Positions 8,666-17,113 of a stretch of 64,000 bases of DNA are shown piece by piece; within the stretch, counting starts at the first letter, position 1, and each line of letters opens with the position of its first letter. The stretch is from JALORV01 sp963702595. GTDB lineage: Bacteria; Pseudomonadota; Gammaproteobacteria; Burkholderiales; Burkholderiaceae_F. The translations under genes were made by a program, and so were the position numbers. The notes under the pieces were generated by a model. That model was given only the letters and a program-made list of their open reading frames with translations, had not been told where the DNA came from and made no database searches. The stretch covers positions 1 to 64,000 of the forward strand of contig CAVPDC010000020.1 of assembly GCA_963702595.1 (NCBI GenBank). Reading direction: 5' to 3'.

Positions 8666-9103
8666 TTACTTGCTGGCCCGGGCCTGTTGCTCGACCTGTG
8701 CCCTGAGGCGATCTTCCTGTGCCCGCAACTCCGGCGTGAACTCGGCGCCGAAATCCTCGGCTTCGAACACCGGACGGATTTCGATTTCAGACTCGGTCGG
8801 CATCGGGTTCGGGCAGCGCCGGACCCACTCGATCGCTTCTTCCATCGACTTCACCTGCCACAGCCAGAATCCGGCGACCAGCTCCTTGGTCTCGGCAAAC
8901 GGGCCGTCGATGACGGTGCGCTGTCGACCACTGAAGCGCACCCGCTTGCCCTTTGCGCTCGGGTGCAGGCCCTCGCCGGCCAGCATCACGCCGGCCTTGA
9001 CCAGTTCCTCGTTGAAGACACCCATGGCCGCCAGCATTTCCTCGCTAGACATTACGCCGGCTTCGGAATCGACGGTCGCTTTCACCATCACCATTACACG
9101 CAC
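8666..9103 (-). CDS. YCII / DGPF domain protein, second copy
   Basis: A 145-residue DGPF protein with the motif DGPFAETKE at about residue 77. I chose the GTG at 9103 because GGGAGA lies six bases upstream of it; ATG codons at 9094 and 9088 are alternatives. The C-terminus is longer than in the other copy and ends in a charged helix (ELRAQEDRLRAQVEQQARAS). Being the first gene of the sigma-factor block, its upstream interval (9104-9384) should hold the ECF42-dependent promoter, although I cannot name the boxes. The two DGPF copies are clearly diverged, so this is not a recent duplication. Confidence 0.83.
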   Translation of the reverse strand: MRVMVMVKATVDSEAGVMSSEEMLAAMGVFNEELVKAGVMLAGEGLHPSAKGKRVRFSGRQRTVIDGPFAETKELVAGFWLWQVKSMEEAIEWVRRCPNPMPTESEIEIRPVFEAEDFGAEFTPELRAQEDRLRAQVEQQARASK

Positions 9104-9384
9104 AACGGGTCTCCCGGCTCGGCACCGGCGGGCTGCCGGTTTCAGAGGTACGTCGAACAACTGGGGGCGGAATCGACATCCGGCCCCGGACTTTCTATGC
9201 GAGCCATGCCCAGCGACCCGGCCGGACCTCAGCCCCGCAGCATTCCCAGGACGGTCGCCACCGGCAAAGCCGAGCGCGGGGCAAACGGCATTCGCCAATG
9301 TCGCAGGTCGTGCACGAGCAGCGCGGAGTCGACGGCGGCAGGGAGCTGCCACCCTTGCGTCGGCGCCACGCGCCGGTCGCACTG

Positions 9385-10464
9385 TCAGTCCGCGGCTTCG
9401 CGCTCGATCAGCGTGCGCTTGCGCTCGACGCCCCAGCGATAGCCTGCGAGCGCGCCGTCGTTGCGAATGACGCGATGGCATGGAATCGCAACCGCCAGCC
9501 GATTGGAGGCGATCGCCTGCGCTACAGCGCGCATCGAGCGCGGCGCGCCGATGCGTGCTGCCACGTCGGAGTAGCTGACCGTGCGTCCGGCCGGGATCTC
9601 GCGCAGGGCCTGCCATACGCGTTGCTGGAATGCCGTGCCGCGGATGTCGAGCGGCAGGTCGAGGCCGAGCTTCGGGTGTTCGACGAACCCGACTACTGCG
9701 GCGACCACGCGCTCGAACTCGCGGTCGCCACCGATCAACCGTGCGCGCGGAAAGCGATCCTGCAGATCGCGCGCCAGCGCATCCGGATCGTCGCCGAGGA
9801 GGATCGCGCAGACACCCTTGTCGGTGGTGGCCACGAGGATCGATCCGAGCGAACACTCGCCGATGGCGAAGCGGATCTCGGTGTCGGCGCCACCGGCGCG
9901 GAAGCGCGTTGGCGTCATGCCGAGCAGTCCGGCGGCGGCGTCGTAGAAACGGCCGCTCGAGTTGTAGCCGGCGTCGTAGATCGCCTCCGTCACCGTGCGA
10001 CGCTCATCGAGCGCGGCACGGACGCGTCGCCCCCGGTGCGCCGCCGCGTACTGCCGCGGCGTCACGCCGGTCGCGGCCTTGAACAACCGGTGCAGGTGGA
10101 ACGCGCTCAGTCCCGCGCGCTGCGCCAGTTCGTCCAGGCTGGGAACATGGTCGGCGCGTTCGATGTAGCGGCACAACTCGGCGATGCGACGATCGTTCTC
10201 GCCGCCCTGAGCAGTCTGGTCAGGACGGCAACGCTTGCAGGGCCGAAAACCCGAGCGTTCGGCGTCCGCCGCTGTGACATGAAACGACACGTTCTCCGGC
10301 CGTGGCGTGCGCGACGCGCATGATGGGCGGCAGTAGACACCGGTGGTCTTCACCGCGTAGAAAAACGAGCCGTCCGCCTTGCGGTCGCGTGCGGCGACCG
10401 ACGCCCAGCGGGGATCGCTGAGCGTCGCGGCGGCGAGCATCTCGGTCCGGGTGGCCATGTTCAC
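9385..10464 (-). CDS. ada: Bifunctional Ada: methyl-phosphotriester / O6-methylguanine-DNA methyltransferase and AraC-type regulator
   Basis: A 359-residue Ada with the full three-part layout. The N-terminal zinc domain (about 10-85) has the methyl-accepting and metal Cys set in YCRPSCASR and CKRCRP. The AraC-type helix-turn-helix is at about 95-190 (LSAFHLHRLFKAATGVTPRQ). The C-terminal methyltransferase (about 200-355) has the active-site PCHRV with Cys at about 325 and the upstream RAVAQAIASNRLAVAI. The protein repairs alkylated DNA and, once methylated, activates adaptive-response genes, usually including itself. It is upstream of, and in the same direction as, the sigma-factor block but 281 bases away, so probably a separate unit. 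Divergent from the Asp-box protein gene. Confidence 0.95.
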   Translation of the reverse strand: MNMATRTEMLAAATLSDPRWASVAARDRKADGSFFYAVKTTGVYCRPSCASRTPRPENVSFHVTAADAERSGFRPCKRCRPDQTAQGGENDRRIAELCRYIERADHVPSLDELAQRAGLSAFHLHRLFKAATGVTPRQYAAAHRGRRVRAALDERRTVTEAIYDAGYNSSGRFYDAAAGLLGMTPTRFRAGGADTEIRFAIGECSLGSILVATTDKGVCAILLGDDPDALARDLQDRFPRARLIGGDREFERVVAAVVGFVEHPKLGLDLPLDIRGTAFQQRVWQALREIPAGRTVSYSDVAARIGAPRSMRAVAQAIASNRLAVAIPCHRVIRNDGALAGYRWGVERKRTLIEREAAD

Positions 10465-10667
10465 GGGCGTCTCCTGTCATCTTATCGATGGCGCGACAGT
10501 AGTCGTCGCCTTCGCGGCCGGAACTCCGCGGCTTGCTCTTCAATTCCGCCGGTTCGCTCCCGCGGGTCTTGACACCGGACCCGGTGCGACTAGCCTGCGC
10601 GGACGCCCGGGCGGCCGGGGCCGTGACAGCGTCGCGGCCAGGCGCGGTCAACGAACAGGAGAAGTCG

Positions 10668-11864
10668 ATGGCGACAAAGACTCGCAACGCAGTGAAAGGT
10701 GCTGCGAAGAGGCCCGCGGCCGGGAAGTCTCCCGTCAAGCCACGGCGCGTCCTGTTGCTCGTGGCCACCCGCAAGGGCGCATGGCTGCTGCATGGCGACG
10801 CCGCACGCCGCTCGTGGCGCGTCGACGGGCCGCACTTCCTCGGTCATATCGTCAACCATCTCGTGCTCGACCCGCGCGACGGCCGCACGCTGCTGGCCGC
10901 GGCCAAGACGGGGCACCTCGGCCCGACCGTGTTCCGGTCCACGGATCGTGGACGCACGTGGAAGGAGGCGGCGCGGCCACCGGCGTTTGCAAAAGCGGCA
11001 GACGGCAAAGGACGCGTCGTCGATCACACGTTCTGGCTGGCGCCCGGGCCGGCCAGCGAGCCGGGTGTCTGGTATGCCGGCACCTCGCCACAGGGGCTTT
11101 TCCGCTCAGAGGACGGTGGTGCGACCTGGAGCCCGTTCTCTCACATCAACGACGATCCGAAGTACATCGAGTGGATGGGTACCGTTCAGGACGGCACGCC
11201 CGATGGGCCGAAGCTGCATTCGATCATCGTCGACCCACGCGATCCCAAGCACATGTACTTCGGCATGTCGGGCGGTGGCGTGCATGAGTCGGTCGATGGA
11301 GGCAAGACGTTCGCGCCGCTCGTCGACGGAATGCAGGTGGTCGAAGGTTTCGATCCCGCGGTCATCACCTTCCACGACCCGCACTGCGTGCGCTTGTGCC
11401 CGAGTCAGCCGGACCGCCTTTACCAGCAGAACCACTGCGGCATCTACCGGCTCGACCGGCCGTCGCGCACGTGGGTACGCATCGGCCAGTCGATGCCGAA
11501 GAAGGTCGGCGACGTCGGCTTCACGATGGTCGTGCATCCGCGCGACGCCGATACGGCGTGGGTATTGCCGATGGATGGCCAGACCGTATGGCCACGCACC
11601 AGCCCGGGTGGCAAGCCGGCGGTCTACGGCACGCGCAACGGAGGCAAGACCTGGCAGCGACTCGACGCTGGACTGCCGAAGGAGCAGGCGTGGTGGACGA
11701 TCAAACGCCAGGCGATGGCGGCCGATTCGGGCGACCCGGTCGGCCTGTACTTCGGGACGACGAGCGGCGAACTGTGGATGAGCCGTGACGAGGGTAAGCG
11801 CTGGACCTGCATCGCCCGCAACCTGCCCGAGATCTACGCGGTGGAAGCGGCCGAACTTGCCTAG
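10668..11864 (+). CDS. Asp-box (BNR) repeat beta-propeller protein, sialidase-like
   Basis: A 398-residue cytosolic beta-propeller. I start at ATG 10668, which has ACAGGAGA just upstream; the frame is open further but without a ribosome site. Five Asp-box motifs are visible: STDRGRTW, SEDGGATW, SVDGGKTF, TRNGGKTW and SRDEGKRW. The first 25 residues are Lys/Ala-rich. Despite the sialidase-like folds in databases, no sialidase Arg triad or catalytic Asp/Tyr is evident, so an exo-sialidase activity is doubtful. It is 12 bases upstream of a ThiS/MoaD-like gene, a recurrent pair in proteobacteria, which hints at a common, unknown function rather than glycan cleavage. Confidence 0.82.
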   Translation: MATKTRNAVKGAAKRPAAGKSPVKPRRVLLLVATRKGAWLLHGDAARRSWRVDGPHFLGHIVNHLVLDPRDGRTLLAAAKTGHLGPTVFRSTDRGRTWKEAARPPAFAKAADGKGRVVDHTFWLAPGPASEPGVWYAGTSPQGLFRSEDGGATWSPFSHINDDPKYIEWMGTVQDGTPDGPKLHSIIVDPRDPKHMYFGMSGGGVHESVDGGKTFAPLVDGMQVVEGFDPAVITFHDPHCVRLCPSQPDRLYQQNHCGIYRLDRPSRTWVRIGQSMPKKVGDVGFTMVVHPRDADTAWVLPMDGQTVWPRTSPGGKPAVYGTRNGGKTWQRLDAGLPKEQAWWTIKRQAMAADSGDPVGLYFGTTSGELWMSRDEGKRWTCIARNLPEIYAVEAAELA

Positions 11865-11876
11865 ACGGGTTGTGCG

Positions 11877-12135
11877 ATGAAGGTGCTGATCCCGAGTCCG
11901 CTGCGTTCCTATACGCAGCGGTCATGGGTGGACGCAAGCGGCTCCACGCTCGGCGCGGTGCTCGATGACCTCGACCGCCAGTTCCCGGGCATCCGTTTCC
12001 GCATGGTCAATGAACAGGACGCGATTCGCCCTCACGTGCGTTTCTTCGTCAAGGGCGAAGCGTTGTTCCAGGTGTCCGAGCCGTTGCTGCACGACCGACG
12101 AACTACTGATCGTGCAGGCCTTGAGCGGCGGCTGA
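11877..12135 (+). pseudogene. ThiS/MoaD-like ubiquitin-fold protein, one frameshift
   Basis: The plus frame from ATG 11877 encodes a beta-grasp protein (MKVLIPSPLRSYT, then FPGIRFRMVNEQDAIRPHVR) but runs out of family frame near 12096. Removing one base there gives an 85-residue product ending DELLIVQALSGG, the expected C-terminal Gly-Gly of sulfur-carrier proteins, with stop at 12133-12135. The single extra base falls in CGACCGACG. I read this as one inserted base, probably a sequence error. Proteins of this type accept adenylation and sulfur on the terminal Gly; partner enzymes are not adjacent. It is paired with the Asp-box protein. A GC-rich imperfect hairpin overlaps its end (about 12121-12146). 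Confidence 0.75.
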
Positions 12136-12176
12136 CGCCGCCTCAAGGTGAGGGCTTGCTCGCGCGTAGTCGGACG

Positions 12177-13091
12177 TCAGCTAAGACGCCGCCGCGCGCT
12201 GCCGATCGCGAGGAAGCTCGACAGGCCGAACAGGCTGAGCCAGCCCAGTGCGCCGCCACCACCGTCGGTCGGCGCATTGGCCGAGGAAGTCGTCGGCGCG
12301 GTCGTGGGCGACGTCGAGCCGGCGGCGGCGGCGATGGCCGTGCCTTCCAGCGTCACTTCCACGGCGGGAACGTTGCCTTCGAACTTGATCGTCCACTTCT
12401 CGGTCCGGGTGCCGGAATTGAGCGGGGCGAACTGCACTCCGAAAGAGCAACTGGTTCCGACGTCCAGAAGATCGAGCGGCTTGCACTCCTTGGTGCCGGC
12501 CGGTGGCTTGGCGACCACGAACTCGAGGTTCGTGCCAGATGGCGGTACCAGGGCCGGGTTGGACAGGACGATGGGCGCCGAGGTGCTGTTGGTGACCTGC
12601 AGCCCGATGGTCTGGCTGTACTTGCTGATCTCAGTGCTGCTGAACATCGGCGAACTCATCGCGATGGTCGGCTTGTTCGTCGGCGTGCCCGGGGCCGGGG
12701 CGGGTGCGGGAGCCGGGGCCGGAGCGGGCGCCGGCGACCCAGGCGGCAGCGCCAGCGGCGGCGTCGTGGGCGGCATCGCCGCGTCCATGTAGGCGGCGAT
12801 ATCACCGATCTGGGCGGCGGTCCACGACGCGTACACGTTCATGCCCCCGCGATTGGCGGCGATCGCGGCGCTGATCTGCGCGGCGCTGCGCTTGAAGATG
12901 AATGCCGGCCCGTGGCAGTCCTGGCAGGCCACCGAGCCTGTCACCGGGACGGTGATCTTCTGCTTGTAAAGGGTCTCGCCGTTCGCAATGTTGGCCTGCG
13001 CCAATGCGGAACCGCTGACGCCGACGGCGGCGAGCGCCAGCACGGTGGAGGGCAGCGTGCGCAGATGAAGCAGAGTTTTTCGGTTCGACAT
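12177..13091 (-). CDS. Exported cytochrome c with choice-of-anchor D domain and C-terminal sorting signal
   Basis: A 304-residue exported protein. The start at 13091 gives a signal peptide (to about residue 31, SGSALAQ). A haem motif CQDCH is at about 55, in a small cytochrome c domain ending DIAAYMDAAMPPT. A linker of alternating Pro-Ala (about 117-134) leads to a beta-sandwich of the choice-of-anchor D type (about 140-255; SCSFGVQFAPLNSGTRTEKW). The end is tripartite: GGGGALGW, a hydrophobic stretch, then RRR, like rhombosortase or related C-terminal sorting tails. So it is probably a surface- or membrane-tethered cytochrome. It is divergent from the glutaredoxin-DsbD gene and has no cytochrome partner next to it. 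Confidence 0.82.
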   Translation of the reverse strand: MSNRKTLLHLRTLPSTVLALAAVGVSGSALAQANIANGETLYKQKITVPVTGSVACQDCHGPAFIFKRSAAQISAAIAANRGGMNVYASWTAAQIGDIAAYMDAAMPPTTPPLALPPGSPAPAPAPAPAPAPAPGTPTNKPTIAMSSPMFSSTEISKYSQTIGLQVTNSTSAPIVLSNPALVPPSGTNLEFVVAKPPAGTKECKPLDLLDVGTSCSFGVQFAPLNSGTRTEKWTIKFEGNVPAVEVTLEGTAIAAAAGSTSPTTAPTTSSANAPTDGGGGALGWLSLFGLSSFLAIGSARRRLS

Positions 13092-13525
13092 GGCGAGTCC
13101 TACGACGGGTGAGTGCCTGACGGCGAGTCTATGGAGAGCGGGCCGATTTTTCCCTCGTACGAACGTCGTAACCCGACCGTACAAACGCATGAGTCGCCAT
13201 ACCCTGCATCGGCGCGCGGGAGCTGCCGGCATCCTCGAATTCGAGGTCGGTTCGAGGGCCGTGGCTGTGGCGGGCGGCAGGGCCTGCCCCGCCGCCGGCT
13301 GGCCGAGCCGCGGTTTAAGGGTAAACACGAGTTTCCGCGGGTCTGCTTCAGACTCTGCGTCGGTGGGGGCGCCGTAAAACGCAGCGGCCTTGATCCGCGT
13401 AAAGCTTCCGGGCACTGGCTTCTGCGGTAACGCATGAGGCCCGCGCACCCGGTTCGTATGCTCGCGCCGGTCGAGTTGAAGAGCGCCTAACTGGCGCTCC
13501 GCCCGGTTACAGGAGGACGGTCGAA
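13092..13525. other. Intergenic stretch between divergent genes, with a short hairpin
   Basis: About 430 bases separate the anchored cytochrome from the glutaredoxin-DsbD gene. I see no credible coding frame. A perfect 7-base inverted repeat (GAGCGCC at 13481-13487, GGCGCTC at 13493-13499) lies 26 bases before the GTG start of the next gene, close to its AGGAGG ribosome site (13511-13516). It could be part of the leader of that mRNA; I cannot assign a function. Confidence 0.45.
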
Positions 13526-14773
13526 GTGAAGCGGGTTTGGCAATTGGGGGGCGCAGCGCTGCTCATGGCGGTGCTTCTTGTTTCAGGTGTGTTTGCGCAC
13601 GCGGCGCAGGGTGTCGCGAGAAAGGATGCGCCGGCACCGGGGGCCTCGACTGTCCAGATCGAAGCCTTCGTCCGCGAAGGGTGTCCGCACTGCGCCAAGG
13701 CCGAGGAATTCCTGGCGCAGCTCGGCAAGGAGCGGCCGGGGCTGCGGATCGTCATACGCGATGTGCAGAAGGAGCCCGCAGCACTCGAACGACTGAAAGA
13801 GCTTGCCCGCGCACAACGGGGTGCCGGGGCGAGGGTTCCGGCGGTCTATGTCGGCGGGCAGTTGATCGTCGGCTATTCGGAGTCAGCGCACACCGATCGC
13901 ATGATCCGGGCGGCACTCGGCGGGGGTGGCGCGGCTGGGTCGGCGCCGCCGCATGAAGCCGGCACCTGCGATGCCGAGGAGAGCCTCGCCTGCCCGAAGA
14001 CCGGTGGCGTCGGGACCGAAGTGGCCGCCCCGGCGGCGCCGGAGCAGTTCCAGCTCGAACTCTTCGGCCGCACCCTGACGCTGGACGACGTCGGGCTGCC
14101 GGCGTTCACGTTTGCGATGGGCCTGCTGGACGGCTTCAACCCCTGCTCGATGTGGGTCTTGTTGCTGATGATCTCGCTGCTGGCGCCGCTGAACGATCGC
14201 CGCCGCATGCTGGCGATCGCGGGAACCTTCGTGCTGATCCAGGGCATCGCCTATTTCCTGTTCATGGCGGCCTGGCTGAACCTGTTCCTGCTGATCGGGC
14301 TCTCGCGTGCGTCGCAATTGGTCATTGCCGCGATCGCCATCGTGGCCGGCCTCATCAACGTGAAGGACTTCATGGCCTTCAAGGTCGGCATCTCGTTGTC
14401 GATTCCGGAGAAGGCCAAGCCGGGCATCTACAGCCGCATGCGCAGCATCCTGCATGCCGAGAGCCTCAGGGCGGCCATCATCGGCGCGATCGTGCTGGCC
14501 TTATTGGTACAGATCGTCGAGTTCCTGTGCACCTCCGGCTTCCCGGCGCTCTTCACGCGCATCCTGACGCTGCGCGAACTGGATACCGCAAGCTACTACG
14601 GGTACCTGCTGCTCTACATCGCGGCCTACATGATCGACGACATCGTCATCCTCGGCATCGGCGTGACGATGCTCAGCCGCCACCGCCTGCAGGAACGCGA
14701 AGGACGGGTACTCAAGCTCATCAGCGGCCTCGTCATGATCGGTCTCGGCCTTTACCTGGTATTCGACGCCTGA
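13526..14773 (+). CDS. Glutaredoxin-like domain fused to DsbD/CcdA-type membrane protein
   Basis: A 415-residue membrane protein that starts at GTG 13526 with AGGAGG nine bases upstream. Order: signal or first membrane segment (about 7-27), periplasmic glutaredoxin-like domain with redox motif CPHC (Cys 53 and 56), a Cys-containing linker (TCDAEESLACPKTG), then about six membrane segments from residue 195. Two membrane Cys are in DsbD-like contexts: NPCSMW near the first core helix and LCTSGFPALF further on. This is the layout of a transmembrane thiol carrier moving reducing power from cytosol to periplasm, with its own acceptor domain in front. It lies 67 bases before a DsbA/FrnE-type gene, so a thiol-redox pair is likely. 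Confidence 0.83.
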   Translation: MKRVWQLGGAALLMAVLLVSGVFAHAAQGVARKDAPAPGASTVQIEAFVREGCPHCAKAEEFLAQLGKERPGLRIVIRDVQKEPAALERLKELARAQRGAGARVPAVYVGGQLIVGYSESAHTDRMIRAALGGGGAAGSAPPHEAGTCDAEESLACPKTGGVGTEVAAPAAPEQFQLELFGRTLTLDDVGLPAFTFAMGLLDGFNPCSMWVLLLMISLLAPLNDRRRMLAIAGTFVLIQGIAYFLFMAAWLNLFLLIGLSRASQLVIAAIAIVAGLINVKDFMAFKVGISLSIPEKAKPGIYSRMRSILHAESLRAAIIGAIVLALLVQIVEFLCTSGFPALFTRILTLRELDTASYYGYLLLYIAAYMIDDIVILGIGVTMLSRHRLQEREGRVLKLISGLVMIGLGLYLVFDA

Positions 14774-14839
14774 TCGCATGCCGCATCCCTGCGATGCGTT
14801 GCGCCGACGAACCCGGCGGCGACCCGATAAGCTCGCAGC

Positions 14840-15499
14840 ATGACGGGGACGATGGTGTTGAGCCGCGTCGACGTGATCGTCGATGTGGTCTGTCCGTGGT
14901 GCTACATCGGCAAGCGCCGGCTCGAGGCCGCGCTTGCCGCACGCGCTGAACGCGACCTGCCGCGTTTGACGTGGATGCCGTTTCAGCTCAAGCCCGATGT
15001 TCCGATGGGCGGCATCGACCGGCGCAGTTACCTCGAGGGCAAGTTCGGGGGCGCGGCCGGCGTGCAGCAGTTCTACGACCGCGTTTCCGAGGTGGGACGC
15101 GAGGTCGGCATCTTCTTCAACTTCGAGCGCATCGAGAGGCAGCCGAATACGCTCGACGCGCACTGCCTGGTCGCGTGGGCCCAGGCCATGAGTCCGGTGG
15201 CCGCCTCCAATCTGGTCGAGAAGCTGTTTCGCGGCTACTTCGTGGAGGGCGTTGACATCGGCGATCGCCAGGAACTTGCGCGGCTCGCCGCCGCCGCGGG
15301 TCTCGATGCCTATCGTGCGGCGGCGTGGCTTATCGCGGGCAACGGACGCGACGGTGTGATGGTGGCGGACGAGCGCGCGCGCCGACTAGGGATCGCGGGA
15401 GTGCCGCTGTTCATCTTCAACCGGCGCGTCATGATCTCCGGCGCACAGCCGACTTCCGCACTGATCGAGGCGATGGCTCAGGCAGCGCACGCCGAGTAG
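14840..15499 (+). CDS. DsbA family oxidoreductase (FrnE-like)
   Basis: A 219-residue cytosolic thioredoxin-fold protein with active motif CPWC at about 18-21 (VDVVCPWCYIGKRRLEAAL), the long helical insertion of the FrnE/2-hydroxychromene isomerase group, and cis-Pro context GIAGVPLFIFNRR at about 180. FrnE-like proteins are dithiol oxidoreductases, some linked to oxidative stress. No signal peptide. It follows the glutaredoxin-DsbD fusion gene in the same direction. Confidence 0.87.
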   Translation: MTGTMVLSRVDVIVDVVCPWCYIGKRRLEAALAARAERDLPRLTWMPFQLKPDVPMGGIDRRSYLEGKFGGAAGVQQFYDRVSEVGREVGIFFNFERIERQPNTLDAHCLVAWAQAMSPVAASNLVEKLFRGYFVEGVDIGDRQELARLAAAAGLDAYRAAAWLIAGNGRDGVMVADERARRLGIAGVPLFIFNRRVMISGAQPTSALIEAMAQAAHAE

Positions 15500-15649
15500 G
15501 ACGAAAGCTCGGCGACTCCCGGGCGCGCCTCGCCGGTGGCCGGCTGGAGTACAGCTCGCCGCGACGCCGTTGCAGCGAGGGTGCATGCGGCGAGTCGCTC
15601 CGGTACGCTTCGGCCCCCGCCGGGTACACACCGGCGCCGTCAGCCGATC

Positions 15650-16978
15650 GTGAAACTCACCGCCCTTCCCCTGCCGTTCGCCTGGCTGCGGCGTTTCGCG
15701 CTCGCGCCGGACGACCTGCTGCGCGATTTGACGTACCGCCGGCTGTGGACGTCGATCTTCATCAGTTCGTTCGGCGGGCAGGTGACGATGCTCGCGCTGC
15801 CACTGACCGCGGCGGTCTTGTTGCACGCCACGCCGACGCAAATGGGTGTGCTGACGGCCATGGAAACACTGCCGTTCGTGCTCTTCTCGCTGCCCTCGGG
15901 CGTCTATCTCGATCGCATTCGCAAGCTTCCGGTCTATGTGTGGGGCGAACTGCTACTCGCCGTGTTCGTGGCTAGCGTGCCGCTGGCGTGGTGGACAGGC
16001 TGGCTGTCGATGGCGTTGCTCTACTTCGTCGGTTTCGCGATCGGAACGGTCTACACGATCGCGGGCAGCGCGGCGCAGATCGTGCTGACGCAGATCGTGC
16101 CGCGCGAGCGATTGGTCGAGGCCCATGCGAAGAACGCGCTGGCGAGTTCCTCGGCAGAAGTGGCCGGTCCGGGACTCGCGGGTGCGCTAATCAAGCTGGT
16201 GGGGGCCCCGTTCGCGCTGTTGGCCGACGCCGTGCTGCTGACGGTGTCCGCGCTGATCCTGCGGGGCATTCGTGTCACCGAAGGGCCACGGCATGCGGCG
16301 GGTGAATTCTGGCCGGCGCTGCGGGCCGGCATGCGCTTCGTCGTCGGTCACCGGCTGCTGATGACGATGGCGTTGATCGTCGGCGGGTGGCAGATGTGCC
16401 ACCAGGCTGCGCTGGTGGTGCAGATCCTGTTCGCGACTCGTACGCTGGGCCTCAGCGAAGGAGGCGTAGGCCTGTCCTATGTCGCGCTCGGCCTCGGGAC
16501 GATCGTCACCAGCACGGTCGGCAACCGTATCTCCAGGCGCTTCGGCCCCGGGCCCACGCTGGTCATGGGGTTCGTCGTTTGCGGCATGGGCTGGCTCCTC
16601 GGTGCCGCTGCGCCAGCGTCATCGCTCGGCATCGCGATGTTCGGTCTGATGCTGATGCTGTTTGGTGTCGGCGCCGTGCTGATCTTCATCACTTTCCTGG
16701 CGCTGCGCCAGGCGGTGACGCCGCCGCACCTGCTGGGGCGCATGACGAGCACGATGCGCTGGCTGATCCTGCTGCCCGCCGGGCCTGGCGCGCTGCTCGG
16801 CGGGTGGCTGGGCGAGCATGCCGGACTGCGGGCATCGCTGGCGTTCGCCGGTGTCACGGTCCTCCTGCTCGCGTGGGTCGCCTGGCGCCAGCCCATCATT
16901 CGCGACACGCGCACCTTGCCGACTCTGCAAGAGCATCCGGCCGACGCTGCGTCACCGGCCACCCGTGAGCCGGCCTGA
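15650..16978 (+). CDS. MFS transporter (MFS_3, EntS-like)
   Basis: About 442 residues with 10-12 predicted membrane segments, starting at GTG 15650; the open frame extends upstream but the extra residues are Arg-rich and unlike a transporter. The segment LWTSIFISSFGGQVTMLAL and the loop SGVYLDRIRKLPVYVWG (an MFS signature variant D-R-x-R-K) place it with EntS-like exporters of small molecules such as siderophores. There is a central cytosolic loop around residue 205 and a polar tail. Substrate unknown; neighbours do not indicate one. Strand-mates on both sides are more than 80 bases away. Confidence 0.85.
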   Translation: MKLTALPLPFAWLRRFALAPDDLLRDLTYRRLWTSIFISSFGGQVTMLALPLTAAVLLHATPTQMGVLTAMETLPFVLFSLPSGVYLDRIRKLPVYVWGELLLAVFVASVPLAWWTGWLSMALLYFVGFAIGTVYTIAGSAAQIVLTQIVPRERLVEAHAKNALASSSAEVAGPGLAGALIKLVGAPFALLADAVLLTVSALILRGIRVTEGPRHAAGEFWPALRAGMRFVVGHRLLMTMALIVGGWQMCHQAALVVQILFATRTLGLSEGGVGLSYVALGLGTIVTSTVGNRISRRFGPGPTLVMGFVVCGMGWLLGAAAPASSLGIAMFGLMLMLFGVGAVLIFITFLALRQAVTPPHLLGRMTSTMRWLILLPAGPGALLGGWLGEHAGLRASLAFAGVTVLLLAWVAWRQPIIRDTRTLPTLQEHPADAASPATREPA

Positions 16979-17113
16979 TCCGCCGGTCGTCTTCGCCGGT
17001 CGCGAACGAGGGGCATTCGCGCCGCGGCGAGCAGACTCCGTCGGAAGTCCCTGCAGCCGATGCCTGGCGCCGGTAGCGTTGGCGCCGGGCTTTTCAAACG
17101 GGAGAGGACGACG

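Noticed and set aside
8666..9856. Longer 396-codon version of the second DGPF protein
   Set aside because: The added N-terminal part is antisense to Ada and Arg/Ser-rich; a ribosome site supports the start at 9103.
10668..11864. Exo-alpha-sialidase function
   Set aside because: Asp-boxes are structural; the Arg triad and catalytic residues of sialidases are not visible and there is no signal peptide.
12148..12792. Open plus-strand frame with repeated Gly-Ala (GAGAGAGAGAGAG)
   Set aside because: It is the antisense of the Pro-Ala linker and other parts of the anchored cytochrome; no ribosome site and no family match.
13230..13290. tRNA-like GGTTCGAG T-loop motif
   Set aside because: No acceptor stem or anticodon arm fits around it; no other tRNA pattern was seen in the window.
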